14,293 bases of DNA. Source: JANXQE01 sp035651635 (GTDB taxonomy: Bacteria > Verrucomicrobiota > Verrucomicrobiia > Limisphaerales > UBA8199). The stretch lies in contig DASRFK010000130.1 in the NCBI GenBank assembly GCA_035651635.1, forward strand, positions 1 to 14,293, in the 5' to 3' direction. The position numbers and the translations under genes were made by a program. Below, piece after piece: positions 1-6,274 of the stretch. The first letter of the stretch is position 1, and each line of letters begins with the position of its first letter. A model generated the notes under the pieces. That model had not been told where the DNA came from. It made no database searches and saw nothing but the letters and a program-made list of their open reading frames with translations.

Positions 1-2
1 AA

Positions 3-3000
3 GGGTCCGAGCTGTTGAAGCAAAAGGCCCGGGATGGCTGCGATGCGCCCATTGGCGAGCTCACGGCATATCGCTTGGCTGGCGATGGCGATATTGCCAA
101 CCCGTTTTACAATCTGTATCTCTCCAAGCCGTTTGCCCTGTTATATGAAAGGATTTCCGCCGATGAAATCAGCACGCTCAAGCAACAGGCTGACCGGGAA
201 CTCATCTGGAGCGATTTCAACCTCGAGGCGTTCATTGACCCCGACATGCAAAACAATCCCGTGCTCGGTCCGTTTGCCGCGCGCGTCGGTGGGGACCCCG
301 ACAGCGGCTCGGATTTAATTCTGCTGCCGCGCGCCTCGGTGGTGGCGGAATCGTTTCCGGGCACCTATATCCCCGGCCCCAATCCGCCGCCAGTGAGTTC
401 TCCTGAAAAAATGCCGGGTACCTTTGGCTCAGTCAGCGCGAATAACGGGGAGTTCAGGAGTGAAACGATCGACGTGGTCCTGCCCAGCAGACGCATGCCA
501 ATTGTTTTCGAGAGATTTCAGGGTGGCCAGGACGTTTACGAAGGGCCGTTTGGACGCGGATGGGATTTCACGTACAACCAGCGGTTGACCGTGCTGCGGC
601 CGGAACTCATTGCACATGATCATCGGCTTGGCTTGGTGGTGCGCGCCCTGGCCAAAGAGAGCACCGTAGCGCAAACGGGTGACCTGCTCTGGCACACCGG
701 CACCGGCCGACTCGTTCTTTATACACATACGAACCAGGCGCCGCCGGAGGTTGCCACTGATCCGCTGCTGGATGTTCTCCAGTGGAAACCAAACATTCGG
801 ACGTATTACCTGCCTTCCACCAACGAAGCCGCAATTTTTGATCCGATTTTCGAGTTCCAGGATGGGCAATTTGCGCGTTTGACCCCGGATGGCCGTCAGT
901 ACTGGTACGACCGTACGGGCTATCTTCAGAAGATCTACGACAAATATCCCAAGAACTACCAGGAACTGCATTACAATCAACGTGGCGAGTTAACCCGTAT
1001 CGTCGATGCCACCATTGATAACGAGCAGCGATATCTGGATCTCGGGTACTATCGTTTGGATGGAGATTCCGAATTCAACAGCGCGGTGGACGTGCGCACC
1101 AACCAGGTATTCGTGGCAGGCAAGATCGCGCGGCTGCAAGATTATACCGGCCGTTCTGTCGACTTTCTCTACAGTGCCGATGGTGTTCTGGATCGTCGGA
1201 TCGGGTTTGAAGGCAGCGCAGCTAATAATGGGGAGGGCGGCAGGCCGGAGACCGTTTATCTTTATACCGACGAATGCTCCGGGTTCCTGCAAGGCATCGT
1301 GGCCGGAGGCAAAACTCCCACATCACCTTTAGTTTCCGTCTCGGTGGATCCGCTCTCCGGCATCCCGACCGGAGGAGGCGGCGCCGCAGGTGGAAGTGTG
1401 TCCATCGCGCCGCCCTCGCAAAACTCCGCAGCTTCGGCGAATGGCAGCAGCAGTTCCATCAAGGATCCCGATGGTGCCCACGTCGCATATACTTTCGATT
1501 CACATGGGTTCCCCAGCCAGGCCGATTTTACTGGGCAAAATAATGGCAAAGCGACCATCAAAACCACCCATGGTCCCTATGGGTTGCTCACCCACGTGGA
1601 GTATCCTTTGGGCAATTTCGTTGATTACACCTACGACACCAATAACACATTGCTGCGTGCGCGGGCCAATCTGTTGACCGAAGTGCGCAATCCGGGCCCC
1701 CGGGGTGGCCCCACCTTAACACGGTCCGTCCCGAGCTACGATCTCCGTTACAACTTGCCGGTTAATGGTCAAACCGATTTCAACGACAAGAATCTAAACA
1801 TCGATCTGACGAGCGATGGTCGTGACGTGCATGTCATTACTTACGAAAACGCTGGCACACGCACTCTCGACTACAACGAATTCGGCCAGATCGAAAAAGA
1901 AACCACGCCCGATGGAATTGTGATCGACCCGACTTATGACACCGCGACTGGATTCAAATCCGATGAAAGCCGAGGGCCCGCGAGCTATCATTTCGGATAC
2001 GATTCTAGTACTGCGGGCAAATTAGGAGTGCCCACGAGCATAACTTTGCCGGTCGGCGAGCCAATTAGCGCCACATACGACGACCGGCTGCTCCTGTTGG
2101 AAGTGACGCGTGGCGCGCACGATGAAAAGCGGGGGTACGACCGCAATGGGAACCCAATTCACATCGAGCGCACGGTTTCGGCCAGCGACAAGTTGATTGA
2201 GGACCGTTTTTACAATGACGTCGGGTTTCTGCAGAAGATCACAGTTCACGGAATCGAGGTGGAAGGCCAACCAACTGACCTAACAACCGAATTCCACTCG
2301 ACCGCACAGGATGCGTGGCGTGTGCGCGAGATTGTTTTCCCTGACGGCCAGACCAAGCAGTTCACTTACGACCACATGGGCAATATCGTGAGCATGAATC
2401 TAGGCAGTTATTCCGAGTCCTATGGCCGCGATTTGGACGGTAATCTCACATCCCTGACTCAGGGTGGCACCAAGACCCACGAATACTTCTATGATGGCCA
2501 CGATCGAATGACCAACGAGGTTTCGCACCTCGATGGCGGAGATGAACAGCGCCTGATCGGCTATTTCAAAGGCGGCCAGGTGGCCGGGATGACGATCAAG
2601 GACCCTCAGTTCGGAACGGTCTATGACGCGCAGGTGAACGAAATTGACGGGCTGGGCCGTCCACGCCAGACCACCACGACAGGTTCGAGCCTTAACGCAA
2701 CTCGTAAAATTGATTTCCCGGCGGCACCCGGCGGAGGCAGTGTCGTCGTTACCGGACCGCGTGATACTTTTACCACCACCTTCGACGCTGGGGGTCGGGT
2801 AACCGAGCGCCAGGATTTCCTGGCCGATCTAACGCTCACACCGGACGGTAATGGCAATATTCTAAGCACTGTTTCGAAAGAAGGGACCGGGCTCGCCGTT
2901 TCTTACAATAACTCCGCCAGCTATGACACGTTGGACCACGCAAAAAGTGCCGGAGACGCCCTGGGCACACGTTACACCTTCGCTCCACGATTGGACGGAG

Positions 3001-6000
3001 CAGCAGAATCGGTCACCGACGGTGAAGGCCACCAAGTCACCTATAAGCTGACGCCCCTGGGTGAAGACATCTCCAAAACCCGCGAGAGCGGCGTCCAGTT
3101 CGCGTATCATCATAACAAGAATCGACAAACGACCTTGCTCGGCGACGGTACCTCTCAGGGGGAGAGTTCTACCTTTGACGCCGGAACCATGCGGATCGTG
3201 CAACGCAAGTTACGCTCAGGAGCACAATTGCAGTATACTTCTCCAAATTTCCTCAATCTACCGCAGCAGGTGAGCATGACTGCAGGAGGCAACCTGACGA
3301 TGAAATTGAGCTACGATAACGTCGGGAGACTTGTCGGACAGGATGTGGACTATCCTTCTGGTCAGGCCTATAAATCCACCTTCACGCCGGATGCGCTCGG
3401 TCGCGTCTGGTCGATGAACTACGGCGTCGGGGGAAACAATTCGGCGACCTTTGTTTATGATCTGCTGGGGCCGTTAACCTCGGCTTCCTACCGCGAACAG
3501 CTTGGCACATTCACGGTCTCGAGCACGATTCGCGAGGATGGCAGCCGCGCCAGCCTCACTTATCCATCCCAACTCCAGCTAACCGAAGATCGTGACCCCG
3601 GTGCGCGGTTGCTCGCCATCCATGCACAAAGCAGCGCCGAGATTCTCAAGGTCAACCGCTATGACGGCGCCACTCAGCCCGGCGAAATCGTCGTTGGTGG
3701 AGGCCTGATCAAGGAAACAATCATTTATGATGCGCGGAGGAGAATTGGGGCACGGCGGTACGAACGTGTTTCGGACGGTACAATTCTGGCCGAGGCGCGA
3801 TACCTCTACGACCGCGCTGACAATCGCACACTCAAGCAAGAAGTGCATCGCCACGGCCGGGCGGACGCGTTCACCTACGATCGCGACAATCGACTGGTGC
3901 GAGCCGATATAGGCTTGCGCCCGGTGGTGCCGGGCGCTGTCCGGTCCAATTCCTCCGGCCTTCAAACAGCGGCAGGATTCGAGCCGGGACTCTTCTCGCG
4001 CGCCTTTGGGTTCGATACCAATGGACTCGACCTGCTGCTCGCCAACACGACCAGCAATCCGGACGGCGCTCTATTGCCCAGCTTGCCTGCTTTTATGTTC
4101 AGCCTGAGCGGACACGACACAATGCTGTTCGCCGAAAGCCTGGATGGAAATCCGCGCCCTCCTCCCGATCCGCTCGGCAACACCGTCGGCACCATCCTGC
4201 AGATCCGTGAAGCAGGAAAATCGGAACCGACCCCTGTCTCAGCTCAACTCACTTACAATGGCCTCTCACACCTGGTTCACATCAGCTATACGAATAATGG
4301 AGACAATATTGAGATCGACTATGGCACGCAACCAAGCGGGTTGGTCAGCTATCGGAAACTCACCCGCAACGGTTCAATCGAACTGGAGACTGCGCTGGTT
4401 TACGACAACGCCAGATTACTAGAGGAATATGACCAGGCCGGACCCACAAATACCCTGCGCGCCCGTTATTACTACGCCGACGGGGACTCGCCTTTTGCCG
4501 CCGATCTCGCCGATCCGTCGGGTAACCTGCAGCGGTATTACTACCTGCGCGATGCCCAGGGCTCAGTTATGGCCGTTGCCGACTCGGCCGGCAATGTTGT
4601 CGAGCGCGTCAGTTACGATGCGTGGGGGCAACCAATAATCCAGGCCCGCGATCAGGCCCCTCCGCGTATCACCGCAGTCATTCAGTCGTCGAACAACGAA
4701 CTCCTGGTTCAATTCAGTGAGTTAGTACTGCCGCCACTTTCCAACACCGCGCCCGGAACCAACCCGATCGTTTCCTGCGCCTCGCTTCAGGGCAGCTTCC
4801 AGCTGACCGGCAGTGCCGGCCCAATTCCCCTAGGCTCAATTGGCTATGAGGAGGATCTGGCCGGATTTCCGTTTGGGACCGTCATTCGGTTGAGACCACA
4901 AGGCAATCTGGCCGGGAATCTTACTCTGTCGGTAAACTCTGGCTCCGTTGTTGACGAATGGGGTCTGCCCAATCCGGCAGAGCAGGCGACAATTAGCTTG
5001 AGCGCGCCGGGGACCGTCCTCTTTCAGGGGGTGCCGGCAGGGAGCACCGCGCCATTGCGCGTCGCCAGGAGCACGATCGGCTCGCCCTTCCTGTTTCACG
5101 GCCAATTCTTTGATTACGACACTGGGCTGTTGTACCTGCGCGCGCGTTTCTACGATCCGTTCACGGGCCAATTTCTGCAACAGGACCCTGTTGCGTACCT
5201 GGATAGCGTCAATCAATACGCCGCCTTTGGGAACAACCCGACTACCCTCCGTGACCCGTCTGGCAGGTCCACCTACCTGAAGAAGTTGCTGGCCAATGCG
5301 CAAGCCAGGCAGCGCGCGAGAAAGTCGACCGGTTCTGGTGAGACCACCGAAGAAGACCCAAGGAGTTCCAATGCTGGGCCTCCAAACCGGACGCGAACCC
5401 CACGTAACGGGGTGGATCCGGATGCTACGACTGAGATTGATCAACCGGCCATTGGCGATATAACAACGCGAATTCCGACACTTGCGGATACTGAACTGGA
5501 TTCGGTGACCACACTCCGTCCTCCCACGGGAGGCGGACCACCCAGCCCTCCGCCGCCGACTACCGATCGAGTCTGGCGTGGAATGAAGGTGCCTCGGCAA
5601 GGCGGAGTGCAGGAGGTGTTTGGCCAATTAGGGGAAGGGCGTTTGCTTTCTCCGAACGAACTCGCGTTACGCAGAAATCCAACCGGTCGGCGAAGCAGCG
5701 CCGATGTCAGGGCCGACCAACTGCAACGAATCGCTCGAGCAATGATCGATCAGGGCGGCGTGGGAGATTTCACTGCCGATGAAATGAGCTTAATGACCGA
5801 GGAAGAAATGTTAGCCGTCTGGCACATTGGCGGTTCCTCCGACGAGGCGATTGGAATCTCGACGGCACTCAACCCATTTGACTCTGCCGGGGCGGTTCGG
5901 TGGGCGGGGTTTGGCCCGCATGGAACGCGTCCGAATCGCGACCAAGTGCCAATCATGATTGAGTTTGAAGTGGAAAGAGGTGCCGGGGAGGGGCCATTTA

Positions 6001-6149
6001 ACCTCGGCAGGTTTGGGTTTGATGAAGGTAATGAGGTGACTTTCTTTGATGAGCTCCGGTTTGTGCGTGCATGGGTATACACTGTGTCTGAGCCGCGTCC
6101 TGGACAATACGAGTTGCGCCAAATCGGCTTCTTCGCTGGAAGACCATAA
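3..6149 (+). CDS. RHS/YD-repeat protein with C-terminal toxin-like domain (5'-partial)
   Basis: Giant RHS-family protein, at least 2048 residues from the window edge. Residues below are numbered from the TTG at 15. RHS proteins fold YD repeats into a hollow shell that encloses a variable C-terminal domain, often a toxin. In order: an unassigned segment (1-130); a DUF6531-like entry (133-192) with the VVLPSRRMPIVFERF and GPFGRGWDFTYNQRL patterns; scattered YD repeats (526-1295), for example FTYDHMGNIVSM and YDRDNRLVRADIG; the RHS-associated core (about 1480-1752) with YLRDAQGSVMAVAD and YLRARFYDPFTGQFLQQDP; a Pro-rich linker (1835-1850); and an ADP-ribosyltransferase-like tail (1850-2044). The frame is open to the left edge and no signal peptide is visible, so the true start is probably upstream. 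AAGGG at 1-5 before TTG 15 is the only local alternative start. An Ig-like domain interrupts the core. The stop (TAA, 6147-6149) lies 8 bases before the next gene. The RHS assignment is firm; toxin activity is inferred. Confidence 0.94.
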   Translation, partial: GSELLKQKARDGCDAPIGELTAYRLAGDGDIANPFYNLYLSKPFALLYERISADEISTLKQQADRELIWSDFNLEAFIDPDMQNNPVLGPFAARVGGDPDSGSDLILLPRASVVAESFPGTYIPGPNPPPVSSPEKMPGTFGSVSANNGEFRSETIDVVLPSRRMPIVFERFQGGQDVYEGPFGRGWDFTYNQRLTVLRPELIAHDHRLGLVVRALAKESTVAQTGDLLWHTGTGRLVLYTHTNQAPPEVATDPLLDVLQWKPNIRTYYLPSTNEAAIFDPIFEFQDGQFARLTPDGRQYWYDRTGYLQKIYDKYPKNYQELHYNQRGELTRIVDATIDNEQRYLDLGYYRLDGDSEFNSAVDVRTNQVFVAGKIARLQDYTGRSVDFLYSADGVLDRRIGFEGSAANNGEGGRPETVYLYTDECSGFLQGIVAGGKTPTSPLVSVSVDPLSGIPTGGGGAAGGSVSIAPPSQNSAASANGSSSSIKDPDGAHVAYTFDSHGFPSQADFTGQNNGKATIKTTHGPYGLLTHVEYPLGNFVDYTYDTNNTLLRARANLLTEVRNPGPRGGPTLTRSVPSYDLRYNLPVNGQTDFNDKNLNIDLTSDGRDVHVITYENAGTRTLDYNEFGQIEKETTPDGIVIDPTYDTATGFKSDESRGPASYHFGYDSSTAGKLGVPTSITLPVGEPISATYDDRLLLLEVTRGAHDEKRGYDRNGNPIHIERTVSASDKLIEDRFYNDVGFLQKITVHGIEVEGQPTDLTTEFHSTAQDAWRVREIVFPDGQTKQFTYDHMGNIVSMNLGSYSESYGRDLDGNLTSLTQGGTKTHEYFYDGHDRMTNEVSHLDGGDEQRLIGYFKGGQVAGMTIKDPQFGTVYDAQVNEIDGLGRPRQTTTTGSSLNATRKIDFPAAPGGGSVVVTGPRDTFTTTFDAGGRVTERQDFLADLTLTPDGNGNILSTVSKEGTGLAVSYNNSASYDTLDHAKSAGDALGTRYTFAPRLDGAAESVTDGEGHQVTYKLTPLGEDISKTRESGVQFAYHHNKNRQTTLLGDGTSQGESSTFDAGTMRIVQRKLRSGAQLQYTSPNFLNLPQQVSMTAGGNLTMKLSYDNVGRLVGQDVDYPSGQAYKSTFTPDALGRVWSMNYGVGGNNSATFVYDLLGPLTSASYREQLGTFTVSSTIREDGSRASLTYPSQLQLTEDRDPGARLLAIHAQSSAEILKVNRYDGATQPGEIVVGGGLIKETIIYDARRRIGARRYERVSDGTILAEARYLYDRADNRTLKQEVHRHGRADAFTYDRDNRLVRADIGLRPVVPGAVRSNSSGLQTAAGFEPGLFSRAFGFDTNGLDLLLANTTSNPDGALLPSLPAFMFSLSGHDTMLFAESLDGNPRPPPDPLGNTVGTILQIREAGKSEPTPVSAQLTYNGLSHLVHISYTNNGDNIEIDYGTQPSGLVSYRKLTRNGSIELETALVYDNARLLEEYDQAGPTNTLRARYYYADGDSPFAADLADPSGNLQRYYYLRDAQGSVMAVADSAGNVVERVSYDAWGQPIIQARDQAPPRITAVIQSSNNELLVQFSELVLPPLSNTAPGTNPIVSCASLQGSFQLTGSAGPIPLGSIGYEEDLAGFPFGTVIRLRPQGNLAGNLTLSVNSGSVVDEWGLPNPAEQATISLSAPGTVLFQGVPAGSTAPLRVARSTIGSPFLFHGQFFDYDTGLLYLRARFYDPFTGQFLQQDPVAYLDSVNQYAAFGNNPTTLRDPSGRSTYLKKLLANAQARQRARKSTGSGETTEEDPRSSNAGPPNRTRTPRNGVDPDATTEIDQPAIGDITTRIPTLADTELDSVTTLRPPTGGGPPSPPPPTTDRVWRGMKVPRQGGVQEVFGQLGEGRLLSPNELALRRNPTGRRSSADVRADQLQRIARAMIDQGGVGDFTADEMSLMTEEEMLAVWHIGGSSDEAIGISTALNPFDSAGAVRWAGFGPHGTRPNRDQVPIMIEFEVERGAGEGPFNLGRFGFDEGNEVTFFDELRFVRAWVYTVSEPRPGQYELRQIGFFAGRP
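1371..1457 (+). other. Gly/Ser/Ala-rich low-complexity segment inside the RHS gene
   Basis: Residues 453-481 are almost entirely Gly, Ser, Ala, Asn and Pro, running from GGGGAAGG to NGSSSS. They lie between the DUF6531-like N-terminal part and the first clear YD repeats. This looks like a flexible linker or exposed loop separating two structural parts of the shell. It carries no recognisable motif. Confidence 0.6.
1590..3900 (+). repeat. YD-repeat region of the RHS protein
   Basis: Residues 526-1295 contain many degenerate YD-type units of the form xYDxxGxLxxxxxxxG. Clear examples are VDYTYDTNNTLL, LDYNEFGQIEKETTPDG, GYDRNGNPIHIERT, FTYDHMGNIVSMNLG, YFYDGHDRMTNEV, FDAGGRVTERQDF and FTYDRDNRLVRADIG. 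In known RHS and TcC structures such units wind into a continuous beta-sheet shell. The units are conserved only at protein level. No long DNA-level direct repeat is obvious, so the array is old and diverged. Unit boundaries are approximate. Confidence 0.88.
4641..5081 (+). other. SbsA-like Ig domain inserted in the RHS-associated core
   Basis: In most RHS cores the VSYDAWGQP motif is followed closely by a motif of the form SPFxFxGQxxDxxTGLxYLRARYYDP. Here the two halves are separated by residues 1543-1689, about 147 amino acids. The insert starts PPRITAVIQSSNNELLVQFSE and includes LRPQGNLAGNLTLSVNSGSV and a closing VVDEWGLPNP. This matches the general pattern of SbsA-type Ig-like (Big_5) domains: a PxI opening, a VxFSE strand, and a final VxDxxGNP-like turn. 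The downstream gene carries similar modules. The domain type is assigned by pattern only, while the insertion itself is clear. Confidence 0.7.
5082..5270 (+). other. Distal half of the RHS-associated core with candidate self-cleavage aspartates
   Basis: Residues 1690-1752 carry SPFLFHGQFFDYDTGLLYLR, then ARFYDPFTGQFLQQDPVAYL, and close with NNPTTLRDPSGRS. This is the hallmark RHS-associated core that precedes the variable C-terminal domain. In characterised TcC/RHS proteins two aspartates about 22 residues apart carry out self-cleavage just after a DPxGL motif. Here D1724 (QQDP) and D1747 (RDPSG) are 23 apart, which fits. The residue after the glycine is Arg instead of the usual Leu, so cleavage may be altered. 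Confidence 0.85.
5562..6146 (+). other. C-terminal ADP-ribosyltransferase-like toxin domain
   Basis: Residues 1850-2044 follow the Pro/Gly-rich linker and have no YD repeats, as expected for a variable RHS effector tip. The arrangement resembles R-S-E type ADP-ribosyltransferases of the cholera/heat-labile toxin group. VWRGMKVP has a first-strand Arg (R1855), then comes a GRLLSPNE segment, then EAIGISTALNPFDSA with an ST motif (S1949-T1950), and finally DEGNEVTFFDELRFVRAWVY with a candidate catalytic Glu (E2007). The usual E-x-E is not exact: G2005 sits two before E2007 and E2004 three before. Such enzymes move ADP-ribose from NAD+ to a target. This is pattern recognition without a search; another NAD-using or unknown toxin fold is possible. 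Confidence 0.58.
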
Positions 6150-6157
6150 CCCCAGCC

Positions 6158-6274
6158 ATGCACACTACAATTCCAGCCAAACGTCGCGCACCTGGAGTAG
6201 CTGCGTTCTGGCGTTGGGTACTCGCATTAGGGTTAACGTCAGGCTACGGGCCACTCTCCACAACGATTGCCTCC
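6158..6274 (+). other. Probable N-terminal signal peptide of the giant exported protein
   Basis: The first residues have a basic n-region (AKRRAP, residues 7-12) and then a hydrophobic stretch, VAAFWRWVLALGL (14-26), interrupted by one Arg. Small residues follow at TSG (27-29) and IAS (37-39), either of which could precede a cleavage site. This fits Sec export and the entirely extracellular-type domain content behind it. The hydrophobic core is modest, so a short membrane anchor is an alternative. Confidence 0.65.

Noticed and set aside
15..17. TTG at 15 as the true start of the RHS gene, with AAGGG at 1-5 as ribosome binding site
   Set aside because: Spacing is acceptable, but the frame stays open to the window edge, there is no signal peptide, and the first residues read like mid-protein sequence. 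It cannot be excluded without upstream sequence.
4836..5627. Long open frame on the minus strand (263 codons)
   Set aside because: It is antisense to the conserved RHS-associated core. Its translation is Arg/Gly/Pro-rich and low in pattern, so it is a shadow.
6150..6157. Terminator or promoter between the two genes
   Set aside because: Only 8 bases separate stop and start, with no hairpin or promoter-like boxes.
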